Source: Pseudomonas sp. Bout1 (lineage in GTDB: Bacteria; Pseudomonadota; Gammaproteobacteria; Pseudomonadales; Pseudomonadaceae). Taken from it: 64,000 bases of DNA. Each line of letters starts with the position of its first letter. Positions within the stretch are counted from its first letter, which is position 1. A program made the position numbers and the translations under genes. The notes beneath the pieces are model-generated. The model was not told the DNA's origin, did not search any database, and was given only the letters and a program-made list of their open reading frames with translations. Positions 19,265-27,689 of this stretch are shown one piece after another. The DNA lies in contig NZ_JAVIWK010000001.1 in NCBI RefSeq assembly GCF_034314165.1, forward strand, positions 5,843,001 through 5,907,000. The letters are read 5' to 3'.

Positions 19265-19659
19265 TTGACTACCGCGATTTTTTTGATGAAGTGATCCAGG
19301 CCCATGTCGAGATCGAACAATGGTTTGCCGGCACAGCCCCCGAGGGAACACTGGAGGTTTTGCTGAGGCGTTTTTCGCCGGACTTTTCCATGATCACCCC
19401 GGCGGGCATGCAGCTGGATTTTGCACGGCTCAACCAGTTATTCAGCCAGGCTGGCGGCAAGCGGCCCGGGTTCAAGATCAGCCTCAGCGAATTTGCCGGG
19501 ATTGACCGACACGCCCGGGGTGCGACGGTGAGTTATCGCGAGCAGCAGGTGGATGGCAGCGGTGCACAAAGCGATCGGCGCTCGACCGTGGTGTTTGAAA
19601 AACAGGCCAGTGGCGCCCTGCTGTGGCGCCACTTGCACGAGACGTTCTTACAGCCCTGA
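19261..19659 (+). CDS. NTF2-like (DUF4440-type) protein
   Basis: 132-residue soluble protein. The start, MIDYRDFFDEVIQAHVEIEQWF, and the pattern of a helical N-terminus followed by beta strands ending in WRHLHETFL match SnoaL/DUF4440 NTF2-like folds. ATG 19261 overlaps the MFS stop (ATGA), so the two are translationally coupled and likely act together. Whether it is an enzyme or a binding protein is not visible. Confidence 0.75.
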   Translation: MIDYRDFFDEVIQAHVEIEQWFAGTAPEGTLEVLLRRFSPDFSMITPAGMQLDFARLNQLFSQAGGKRPGFKISLSEFAGIDRHARGATVSYREQQVDGSGAQSDRRSTVVFEKQASGALLWRHLHETFLQP

Positions 19660-19670
19660 CGCTCCCACAT

Positions 19671-20531
19671 TCAGTTCTGTGTTTGGTTAACGATCACGGT
19701 GCAGGTGATGCCTGCCGCCAACAGCACACCCTCCGGCACTTCATCGATGTGGATCCGCACCGGTACCCGCTGGGCCAGACGCACCCAATTGAAGGTCGGG
19801 TTCACATCGGCGATCAGCTCGCGGCTCTCGGGGTTGTCCCGGTCGTAGATACCGCGCGAGATGCTTTCCACGTGGCCCTTGAGGGTTTCGCCGCTCATCA
19901 GCTGCATGTCGGCCGTGTCACCGACTTTGACGTGGGGCAGTTTGGTTTCTTCAAAGAAGCCGTACACCCAGAACGAGTTCATATCCACCACCGCCATCTT
20001 CGCCTCGCCGATGCGTGCATAGTCGCCGCGGTGCACGTTGAGGTTAGTGACGTAGCCGTCCACCGCCGCCAGCACTCGGGTGCGCTTGAGGTTCAGTTCG
20101 GCCGCCTCCAGTTGCGCCAGCGCATGTTGGTAATCGGCCAGGGCGGCGCCTGCGATGTTGCTGGCGTCGTCGCGGTTTTCCTTGGAGATCACCAGGGCGT
20201 CGAGGTCGGCGCGGCGGTGGGCGTTGACCTTGCGCATCTCCCACGTAGCTTTGCGGGACGCCACCAGCGACTGCGCCTGCTTGACGGCGATCTGGTAGTG
20301 CTCGGGGTCGATCTGCATCAGCAGGTCGCCCTTTTTCACCAACTGGTTGTCACGTACCGCAACGTTGACCACTTCGCCGGTGACGTCGGCAGCCACGTTG
20401 ATGATGTCGGCGCGCACGCGTCCATCGCGGGTCCATGGCGTCTCCATGTAGTGCACCCACAACGTACGGCCAATCCAGATCGCCAGGGCCAGTACCAGCA
20501 AGGTCGCGAGCAGGCTGAAAAACTTTTTCAT
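19671..20531 (-). CDS. HlyD family membrane fusion protein (AaeA-like)
   Basis: 286-residue periplasmic adaptor with one N-terminal membrane anchor (residues 4-24), a biotinyl-lipoyl-like half (VAADVTGEVVNVAV), a short helical hairpin and a second lipoyl half. Short HlyD proteins of this kind work with FUSC-type permeases such as E. coli AaeB. It is the last gene of the minus-strand operon, 10 nt after the DUF1656 gene. The proposed export of aromatic acids is inferred from the family. Confidence 0.88.
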   Translation of the reverse strand: MKKFFSLLATLLVLALAIWIGRTLWVHYMETPWTRDGRVRADIINVAADVTGEVVNVAVRDNQLVKKGDLLMQIDPEHYQIAVKQAQSLVASRKATWEMRKVNAHRRADLDALVISKENRDDASNIAGAALADYQHALAQLEAAELNLKRTRVLAAVDGYVTNLNVHRGDYARIGEAKMAVVDMNSFWVYGFFEETKLPHVKVGDTADMQLMSGETLKGHVESISRGIYDRDNPESRELIADVNPTFNWVRLAQRVPVRIHIDEVPEGVLLAAGITCTVIVNQTQN

Positions 20532-20541
20532 CGGGGCATTC

Positions 20542-20742
20542 TCAACGGTAGACGGTCAGCGCCAGGGCGCCGAACAAGCAAGCGAACAGGCTAAGGCGCA
20601 GCAGCGCCGGGTGCCAGAAAAAACGGTACAGGTCAAAGCCGGCCAGAAACCGGTCGAGGGCCCAGGCCACACCTGCCGCGATAAAAAACATCAAGGTCAT
20701 GGTGGGCATGTACACGCCATGGAAGGCGATTTCACGAGGCAT
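20542..20742 (-). CDS. DUF1656 small inner-membrane protein (AaeX-like)
   Basis: 66 residues, starting MPREIAFHGVYMP, with two hydrophobic helices (about 12-30 and 43-63). This is the usual small partner between a FUSC permease and a HlyD adaptor. Its start overlaps the FUSC 3' end by 11 nt, implying coupled translation. Confidence 0.88.
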   Translation of the reverse strand: MPREIAFHGVYMPTMTLMFFIAAGVAWALDRFLAGFDLYRFFWHPALLRLSLFACLFGALALTVYR

Positions 20743-22915
20743 GAGCGGGTCCTTCGGGCTTTAGGGCAGCCAGGGGTGATTGCGGGTCCAGCAGTGAGGT
20801 GCGGATAAAGTGCAGGTAGCTTTTCACTCGGCGCAGTGCCGAGGTATCGAAGTGCGGGGCGAAGGGTTCGTCGGTGGCCTGCACCCGGCTGATCGCGTGG
20901 TCCACGGCGATCAGGCTGCGCTCCAGGTTGCTGGCGCTGGGTTGCAGGAACAGGCGCACTAACGAACGGCCCATCACCCGAATCGCCTGGCGCCACGGCT
21001 GGGACGCGGCATACGCCGGGTGCACCGGCAAAATCGCTTGTTCCTTGCGCAACTCGATAATCGCGTGGCCGACTTCCAGCACTACGAACATCCAGCGCAA
21101 CAGGTTGCGTTGCACCTGCGGTTGCCCGGCGGCGAAGCCATAGGCCTGGTGCAACAGGTCGCGGGTGCGGCTTTCAAAGCTTGAAGCCAGTCCCTTGAGT
21201 TTGCCGCTGATGGCGAACACCACTTGCTCGCGCAAGTCCTGCTCCAGCCGGCGCCACAACCAGCGGCTGTTGGGCGGCAGGATAATCGCGCCCGCCGCCG
21301 CACACACCAGCATGCCAATCACCATGGCGATGTAGTCGTTGATGAAGGTGTAGGGGTTGTAGACCGTGAGGTTGTCCGGCACCGAGCCGGTGCTGAAGAA
21401 GATCAGCAACCCGACGCCGACGCCTGCGTACTGCGGGCGCGAGGCCAGGAACGAACCGAAGATGATCACTGGGGCGAGCATCACGCACAGCAGCGGGAAA
21501 CCGTCGATCCAGGGGAACACGAAGAACATCTCGACAAAGCCCACCAGCGCCCCAATCAAGGTGCCACAGGCCATTTGAAATGCCATGCGTTTGGGGTTGG
21601 GCGTGGCGGCGGACAGGCCCACCGTGGCAGCGGCAATCAGGGTCATGGTGGCGCCGCTGGGCCAGGCGGTAGCCACCCAGTAACTGCCGAGCACGACCAG
21701 GATAAACGAGGCGCGGATCCCCGAGGCGGCGCACGCCAGCCAGTTGGTTTTCGGGGTGTAGGGTTCGTCCCAGTGCTCGCGCTCGTGGCTGTGGTCTGCC
21801 AGGGATGCGTGGGTCTGGGCGTAGTTGTGCAGGTCGTCGACGAAGCGGTACAGCAACTCGTAGGCGGTGTGAAAATCCAGCAGCTCGGCGTCGCTGGGAG
21901 CGCTTTGCTGGAAGCTCGCGCGCAGGCTGCGGACCTTGGCGGGCAGGCCATCTTTGTAGGCGGTGAGCTGGCTGACCAGGCGCGCCGCGTCGGGGCTGGT
22001 CAGCGCACGGCCGGAGAAACCGTCGAGCAGTTCCGCCAGGTCTTGCAGGCCCGGCTTGATGGCGGCCACCACGTGATCGGCCTCCTGGCTGCGCAGGCGT
22101 TCGAGCAATTGGTGCAAGGCGTTGAAACGGGTGGTGATGCCCATGAACTCGCTGTTCAAACGCGTCAGCCGGCCATTGCGCCGACGCATGTGCGGGTCTT
22201 CGAACACGGTGATGCTGCGCAGCCCTTCCAGGCCCACGGCTTCGGCGATAAAACGCACGTTGCTGCGTTCAAAGTCTTCGCGCTCGCTGCGACCGCGCAG
22301 GCCATCGGTGACGAACAGCGCAAACACACCAAAGCGCTGGTACAAGGCATTGCGCATCGCGGCGCTGGCGGTTTGCGGCAGGATCGCGGCGCTGACCAGC
22401 GTGGAGCAAACAATCCCCAACGAGATTTCCAGTACCCGCCACACCGCCGCCATAAACGCGCCGTCGGGATGGGCCAGGGCCGGCAAGCCGACCATCGCTG
22501 CGGTGTAGCCGGCCAGCACAAAACCGTAGGCGCGAAAGTTGCGGTTACGGGTGGCGCCGGCGGTGCAGATGCCTACCCAGATCGCCAACGAACCAAGGAA
22601 CAGTTCGGTGTTCTGGGCGAACAGGGCGATCAGAAACACCATCACCGCCGAACCCGCCAGCGTGCCCAGGAAGCGATAGAAACTCTTGGCGAAGACCTGG
22701 CCGCTTTGCGGCTGCATCACGATAAATACGGTGATCATTGCGGTGCGTGGCTGCGGCAATTCCAGGCGCATGGCCAGCCACAGCGTCAAGAAAGCCGCGA
22801 TCAGAACTTTGAAGATATACACCCAGGTCACGCCGTCGCTGCGTGCCCAATCGAAAAAACCACGGCGCCACTCTAGCGAGTGCAACCAGCGCAGCGGTGC
22901 AGGCAAGGGAGTCAT
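20732..22915 (-). CDS. FUSC family inner-membrane transporter (AaeB-like)
   Basis: 727 residues with two clusters of hydrophobic helices, about 30-175 and 385-520, each followed by a cytoplasmic region: the tandem layout of the fusaric acid resistance / aromatic acid exporter family. The RTAMITVFIVMQPQSGQV segment in the first cluster is typical. It is 10 nt downstream of the outer-membrane factor gene. Likely substrates are aromatic or phenolic acids, inferred from family members. Confidence 0.9.
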   Translation of the reverse strand: MTPLPAPLRWLHSLEWRRGFFDWARSDGVTWVYIFKVLIAAFLTLWLAMRLELPQPRTAMITVFIVMQPQSGQVFAKSFYRFLGTLAGSAVMVFLIALFAQNTELFLGSLAIWVGICTAGATRNRNFRAYGFVLAGYTAAMVGLPALAHPDGAFMAAVWRVLEISLGIVCSTLVSAAILPQTASAAMRNALYQRFGVFALFVTDGLRGRSEREDFERSNVRFIAEAVGLEGLRSITVFEDPHMRRRNGRLTRLNSEFMGITTRFNALHQLLERLRSQEADHVVAAIKPGLQDLAELLDGFSGRALTSPDAARLVSQLTAYKDGLPAKVRSLRASFQQSAPSDAELLDFHTAYELLYRFVDDLHNYAQTHASLADHSHEREHWDEPYTPKTNWLACAASGIRASFILVVLGSYWVATAWPSGATMTLIAAATVGLSAATPNPKRMAFQMACGTLIGALVGFVEMFFVFPWIDGFPLLCVMLAPVIIFGSFLASRPQYAGVGVGLLIFFSTGSVPDNLTVYNPYTFINDYIAMVIGMLVCAAAGAIILPPNSRWLWRRLEQDLREQVVFAISGKLKGLASSFESRTRDLLHQAYGFAAGQPQVQRNLLRWMFVVLEVGHAIIELRKEQAILPVHPAYAASQPWRQAIRVMGRSLVRLFLQPSASNLERSLIAVDHAISRVQATDEPFAPHFDTSALRRVKSYLHFIRTSLLDPQSPLAALKPEGPAHAS

Positions 22916-22925
22916 TGCATCCTAC

Positions 22926-24437
22926 TCAGTGATCAAAGACGGCCAGGGCCGCCGGGGTCTTGCTCGGTAAGGTCTTGCTGCCTTCAGGCACGTCGCTGCC
23001 GGCGCCGAGACCACCGCCCAATGCGGTCACCAGTTCGGCGTGGGCACTCAGGCGTGCGGCCTGGACCTGCTGCTGCACCTGCTGCTGGCGGAACAACAGG
23101 CTCTGGGCATTCAGCACATTGAGGTAGTCGGTGAGACCGCGCTGGTAGGCGATCATCGCAATGTCATAGGTTTTTTGCGCCGAGGCCACGGATTCGGTGG
23201 CAAAGGCCTGCTGCTTGTCCATCGACTCGCGGCGGATCAACTGGTCGCTGATGCCCTTGAGCGCGTTGACCAGCGTCTGGTTGTAGTGCGCGACGGCGAT
23301 GTCATAGCCGGCGCTGGCTTCACCCAGTTGTGAGCGCAGACGGCCGCCGTCGAAGATCGGCAGGCTGATGGCCGGGCCAGCGCTGTAGTTGAGCTTCTTG
23401 CCGGTCAGGAAACTTAGCATGCCACCGCCGGTGGCGACGTAGCCGAGGCTGCCCACCAGGTCGACGTTGGGGTAGAACCCGGCGTGGGCCACGTCGATGC
23501 CACGGGCCTGGGCCGCCACTTGCCAGCGGCTGGCTACCACGTCCGGGCGCTGGCCGAGCAGTTCGGCGGGCAAGCTCGACGGCAATTTCAGCGGTGCTGC
23601 GAGCGACAGGGTGGGCCGCTGCAACTGCGCGCCCGCCCCCGGCCCTTTGCCCGCCAGCGCAGCCAGCTGATTGCAGCTCAGGGCAATTTCTTCATCCAAA
23701 GCGTCCAGTTGCCGATGGGTTTCCGGCAGCGGCGTCTCGGCCTGGCTGACTTCGAAGTGGGTGCCTATCCCGCCATTCAAGCGCTTTTGCGCAAGGTCGA
23801 GAATCTGTTGTTGCTGGGCCAGGGTCGCCGCCACGATGTCGCGCTGGGCGAAGTGCAACGACAGCTGGATGTAGGCGCGCACCACGTTGTTTTGCAATTC
23901 GAGCTGGGCCTGGCGCGCTTGGGCGGCGCTCATGTGGGCCATGTCCACGGCGCGCTCGGTGGCATTGCTTTCGCGGCCCCAGAGGTCGAGGGCATAGCTC
24001 AGGCCCAGGGAAGCGTTGTTGTCCCAGGTGGTGGAATTGTCCAGCGCGCCCGGGCCGTAGAACTGGTCGCTGGGCCAGTTGTGGCGTTTGAGCGTGGCGT
24101 CGCCATTGACCTGTAACGACTCGGCCGATTCGCTGATCCCGGCCATGGCCCGGGCTTCCCGCACGCGCGCCGCGGCCATGGCCATGCTCGGGCTGCCTTG
24201 CACGGCGAGATCGATCCAGTGGTTCAGTTGCGGGTCGCCGTAGGCTTGCCACCATTGTGCGGTGGGCCAGTGGGCGTCCTGGGCGGCGGTGTTGATCGCT
24301 TCGTCGGTGGCCAATGAATTGGCAGCGAGTGACTGGCCTTGAGGGGCAATTCCTCCGGTTCCGATACAGCCGCTGATTGCTAACGATAAGGTCCAAACAC
24401 TGAGAGCCTTCAGCTCTCTGCTGATGCGACGCGGCAC
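22926..24437 (-). CDS. Outer-membrane efflux lipoprotein (NodT/OprM family)
   Basis: 503 residues with a lipoprotein signal peptide (lipobox ISGC, Cys about 23) and two TolC-type repeats with long coiled-coil helices. It starts with GTG. It forms the trans-envelope duct for the FUSC and HlyD proteins encoded downstream in the same operon (gaps and overlaps of about 10 nt), so this system carries its own outer-membrane component. Confidence 0.9.
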   Translation of the reverse strand: MPRRISRELKALSVWTLSLAISGCIGTGGIAPQGQSLAANSLATDEAINTAAQDAHWPTAQWWQAYGDPQLNHWIDLAVQGSPSMAMAAARVREARAMAGISESAESLQVNGDATLKRHNWPSDQFYGPGALDNSTTWDNNASLGLSYALDLWGRESNATERAVDMAHMSAAQARQAQLELQNNVVRAYIQLSLHFAQRDIVAATLAQQQQILDLAQKRLNGGIGTHFEVSQAETPLPETHRQLDALDEEIALSCNQLAALAGKGPGAGAQLQRPTLSLAAPLKLPSSLPAELLGQRPDVVASRWQVAAQARGIDVAHAGFYPNVDLVGSLGYVATGGGMLSFLTGKKLNYSAGPAISLPIFDGGRLRSQLGEASAGYDIAVAHYNQTLVNALKGISDQLIRRESMDKQQAFATESVASAQKTYDIAMIAYQRGLTDYLNVLNAQSLLFRQQQVQQQVQAARLSAHAELVTALGGGLGAGSDVPEGSKTLPSKTPAALAVFDH

Positions 24438-24619
24438 TGCTGCGAATTCCTGAGAGGGTGTTGCGGGGAAGGTGGCGCAATTCTAAGGGGCGGGCCGGAT
24501 GGCGATAAGGTGGGATTCTTGTGAATCTTTGTTACCGTTCAGGCGATAATCCGTTAGTCGGGATCACTGGAACCCGTAACTTCGTGTCACAATTTGCCAT
24601 CTCCCCTGAGAGCACCTTA

Positions 24620-25588
24620 ATGGACACCTTGCAAAACATGCGCGCCTTCAGTTGCGTGGCCGAAGCCGGCAGCTTCACCGCCGCCGCCGTGCAACTGGAC
24701 ACCACCACCGCCAACGTCTCGCGCGCGGTCTCCAACCTTGAGGCCCATCTGCAAACCCGTTTGCTCAATCGCACCACCCGCCGCATCGCCCTCACCGAGG
24801 CCGGCAAGCGCTATTTATTGCGCTGTGAGCAAATCCTGGCCTATGTCGAAGAGGCTGAAGCCGAAGCCAGCGACGCCCACGCCCGCCCCGCCGGCCAGCT
24901 GAAAGTGCACACCATGACCGGCATCGGCCAGCACTTCGTGATCGATGCGATTGCCCGTTACCGCCGCACCCACCCGGACGTGACCTTTGACCTGACCATG
25001 GCCAACCGCGTGCCAGACCTGCTGGACGAGGGTTACGACGTGTCCATCGTGCTGGCCAGCGAACTGCCGGACTCGGGGTTTGTCTCGCAACGCCTGGGGA
25101 TAACTTACAGCATCGCCTGTGCGTCGCCGGCCTACGTCAAGGCCAATGGCTGTGCGCAACGGCCCAGCGACCTGCTCAACCACGCCTGTTTGCGCCTGGT
25201 AAGCCCGGTGATTCAGCTGGACAAATGGTCGTTCAACGGGCCCGAGGGCCAGGAAAGTGTGGCGATCAACAGTTCACCGTTCCTGGTGAACTCGGCGGAC
25301 GCGATGAAAACCGCGATCACCAGCGGCATGGGCGTTGGCCTGTTGCCGGTGTATGCGGCGATTGAAGGGCTGCGCAACGGCACGCTGGTGCGGGTGATGC
25401 CCAACTACCGCTCCCAGGAGCTGAACCTGTACGCCATCTACCCGTCGCGCCAATACCTGGATGCGAAGATCAAGACGTGGGTGGAATACCTGCGCAGCTC
25501 CTTGCCGGAGATCATGGCCGCGCACCAGGCGGAACTGGCAGCCTATGAGCTAAGTGGCAGTTTGGGCGGTGCCCGGCTGAGTAACTGA
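24620..25588 (+). CDS. LysR family transcriptional regulator (AaeR-like position)
   Basis: 322 residues with the N-terminal winged helix-turn-helix (MDTLQNMRAFSCVAEAGSFTAAAV) and a substrate-binding domain. ATG 24620 is the family start; an in-frame ATG 99 nt upstream is unlikely. It is divergent from the efflux operon starting at 24437, with 182 nt between, so it probably controls the exporter in response to its substrate. Confidence 0.88.
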   Translation: MDTLQNMRAFSCVAEAGSFTAAAVQLDTTTANVSRAVSNLEAHLQTRLLNRTTRRIALTEAGKRYLLRCEQILAYVEEAEAEASDAHARPAGQLKVHTMTGIGQHFVIDAIARYRRTHPDVTFDLTMANRVPDLLDEGYDVSIVLASELPDSGFVSQRLGITYSIACASPAYVKANGCAQRPSDLLNHACLRLVSPVIQLDKWSFNGPEGQESVAINSSPFLVNSADAMKTAITSGMGVGLLPVYAAIEGLRNGTLVRVMPNYRSQELNLYAIYPSRQYLDAKIKTWVEYLRSSLPEIMAAHQAELAAYELSGSLGGARLSN

Positions 25589-25599
25589 GGGTGGTTCAC

Positions 25600-25621
25600 G
25601 CGTGCCAACGGACAGGCACGC
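25600..25621. other. Short hairpin between convergent genes
   Basis: GCGTGCC and GGCACGC form a 7-bp stem around an 8-nt loop, in the 39-nt gap between the LysR stop (25588) and the sensor kinase stop (25628). There is no T run, so termination function is uncertain. Confidence 0.4.
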
Positions 25622-25627
25622 AACCCG

Positions 25628-26992
25628 CTACACCGGCAGCGTAATGCCAAAGGTATTGCCGCCGTCCTCGCTGCGCACAAACACATCCCCGCCGTGCATC
25701 AGGGCAATCGCCTTGACGATCGCCAGCCCCAACCCATGATTGGCCCCGCTGTTGCTGCGAGACGCATCCACCCGATAAAACCGCTCGAACAAACGAGGCA
25801 GATGCTCGCTGGCAATCCGTTCGCCCGGGTTGGTCACCCCGATTGCCACGTGATCCTCCAGCACTTGGATGTTCACCTCTATCACCCGCCCCGGCGCCGT
25901 GTGCTGCACCGCATTGCTCAACAGGTTGATCAACGCCCGGCGCAGATGCGCCTTCTCGATCTGCACCTGCGCATCGCCGGTCACGTGCACCTGCACTTGG
26001 GCGTCTTCGAGGATGAAGTCCAGGTAATCCAAAGTGGTCGCCACTTCATCGGCCAGTGAACTGGTGATCAGCTTGGTGGCCTTGCTGCCCTGGTCGGCGC
26101 TGGCCAGAAACAGCATGTCATTGATGATCGAACGCAGCCGCTCCAGCTCTTCAAGGTTCGATTGCAGCACCTCGAAATAATGCTCTGCCGAACGCCCACG
26201 GGTCAGCGCCACCTGGGTCTGGCCGATCAGGTTGGTCAGCGGCGAGCGCAGTTCGTGAGCCACGTCGGCGTTGAATGACTCCAGTCGCGAATACGCATGC
26301 TCCACCCGCTCCAGTGTGGAGTTGAAGGAGTTGACGAACTGCTTCAGCTCCGGCGGCAACGGTGACAATTGCAGGCGCCCGGATAGTTTCGGCGGCGCGA
26401 GTTTCTGCGCCTCATCCGACAATTTGATCAGCGGTTTGAGGCCGATACGCGCCACCCAAAAGCCCAGCAGCGAGGCCAATACCACGCCGACAAATGCCAG
26501 GCCGACCAGCGCCACCAGCAGTTGATGTTGGGTGGCGCGGAAATTCTCGGTGTCGACCGCGATCATGAAGCGCAGCGGCGGACGCTGGTCCTTGGCCGGG
26601 AACTGGCTGACCAGCACTTTGAACGGATGATGATGGCCTGGCAGGTGCAAATCACGCTTGCCGGTCGGGCCTTCGGCGAAGGCGCGAATCTGCGCGTCCG
26701 GGTTGCCGTATTCGTAGGTGGGATCGCTGCTTACCACCCAGAACCGGATGCGCTTGTCTTCCTCACCCAACAGCTTGAGCTTGGCGGTAATTTTCGCCCA
26801 GTGATCCGGCGTGCCGAAGCGATTGACCGAAGATTCCAGCACGCTGTAACGCGCATCCAGCTCGGCGCCGGGCAGCAAGCCCAGGCCTTTGTCCACTTGC
26901 TGGTACAGCGCGCCGCCGATCAACAGGAAGATCAGCAGCGCCACCAACGTGAACATGCCACTCAGGCGCAGGGCGATGGAATTAGCCGACAC
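25628..26992 (-). CDS. Sensor histidine kinase (heavy-metal-sensor type)
   Basis: 454 residues. TM1 is at about residues 8-28, a periplasmic domain follows to about 150, and TM2 with a HAMP linker follows that. The HisKA phosphoacceptor is in AHELRSPLTN and the HATPase has N (NLLSNAVQH) and G boxes (GLGLAIVKA). The architecture and TM1 region resemble CusS/CopS-like kinases. The start is GTG 26992, overlapping the response regulator by 11 nt. The signal is not visible. Confidence 0.88.
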   Translation of the reverse strand: MSANSIALRLSGMFTLVALLIFLLIGGALYQQVDKGLGLLPGAELDARYSVLESSVNRFGTPDHWAKITAKLKLLGEEDKRIRFWVVSSDPTYEYGNPDAQIRAFAEGPTGKRDLHLPGHHHPFKVLVSQFPAKDQRPPLRFMIAVDTENFRATQHQLLVALVGLAFVGVVLASLLGFWVARIGLKPLIKLSDEAQKLAPPKLSGRLQLSPLPPELKQFVNSFNSTLERVEHAYSRLESFNADVAHELRSPLTNLIGQTQVALTRGRSAEHYFEVLQSNLEELERLRSIINDMLFLASADQGSKATKLITSSLADEVATTLDYLDFILEDAQVQVHVTGDAQVQIEKAHLRRALINLLSNAVQHTAPGRVIEVNIQVLEDHVAIGVTNPGERIASEHLPRLFERFYRVDASRSNSGANHGLGLAIVKAIALMHGGDVFVRSEDGGNTFGITLPV

Positions 26993-27659
26993 TGCGGTTC
27001 TCCAGCACGTAACCCATGCCGCGAATGGTGTGCAGCAGCTTCTGTTCAAACGGCCCATCGAGCTTGGCCCGCAGGCGCTTGATCGCCACTTCCACGACGT
27101 TGGCGTCGCTGTCGAAATTGATGTCCCAGACCATTTCCGCAATCGAGGTCTTGGACAGGATTTCACCCTGGCGCCGGGCCAATACGCTGAGTAGCGAGAA
27201 CTCCTTGGCGGTCAGGTCCAGGCGAATGCCGTTGCGACTGGCCTTGCGGCTGATCAGGTCGATCCACAGGTCGGCGATGGTCACCTGCACCGGCTCATGC
27301 CCGCCGCTGCGGCGGGTCAGGGCTTGCAGGCGCGCCACCAGTTCGAGGAACGAGAACGGCTTGCCGAGGTAGTCGTCTGCGCCTTCGCGCAGGCCGCGAA
27401 TACGGTCTTCCACGCGCTCGCGGGCGGTGAGCATGATCACCGGCGTCTGCTTGCGCGCGCGCAGTGCGCGCAATACGCCAAAGCCATCCAGGCCGGGCAG
27501 CATCACATCGAGCACGATTACCGCGTAATCGTTCTCCAATGCCAGGTGCAAACCCTCGATGCCTTCACGCGCCACGTCGACGGTATAGCCTTGCTCCGTC
27601 AGGCCGCGGTGCAGGTAGTCTGCGGTTTTTTCTTCGTCTTCAATAATCAGTACACGCAT
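26982..27659 (-). CDS. OmpR-family response regulator
   Basis: 225 residues: a receiver domain with acidic D8/E9, phosphoacceptor D51 (VLDVMLPG) and a later Lys (GKPFSF), then a winged-helix DNA-binding domain ending IRGMGYVLENR. It is closest in style to CusR/CopR/IrlR heavy-metal regulators. It lies 30 nt downstream of the RND permease and overlaps the kinase gene, so pump and regulators are probably co-transcribed with feedback control. Confidence 0.9.
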   Translation of the reverse strand: MRVLIIEDEEKTADYLHRGLTEQGYTVDVAREGIEGLHLALENDYAVIVLDVMLPGLDGFGVLRALRARKQTPVIMLTARERVEDRIRGLREGADDYLGKPFSFLELVARLQALTRRSGGHEPVQVTIADLWIDLISRKASRNGIRLDLTAKEFSLLSVLARRQGEILSKTSIAEMVWDINFDSDANVVEVAIKRLRAKLDGPFEQKLLHTIRGMGYVLENRSVG

Positions 27660-27689
27660 GAGCCTTTTGTTCCAGGATGGGCCTCAGCC

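Noticed and set aside
21224..22876. 550-codon plus-strand frame opposite the FUSC gene
   Set aside because: The translation is rich in Gln, His, Gly and Arg without domains, and the minus strand has a clear FUSC transporter. It is a shadow of that gene.
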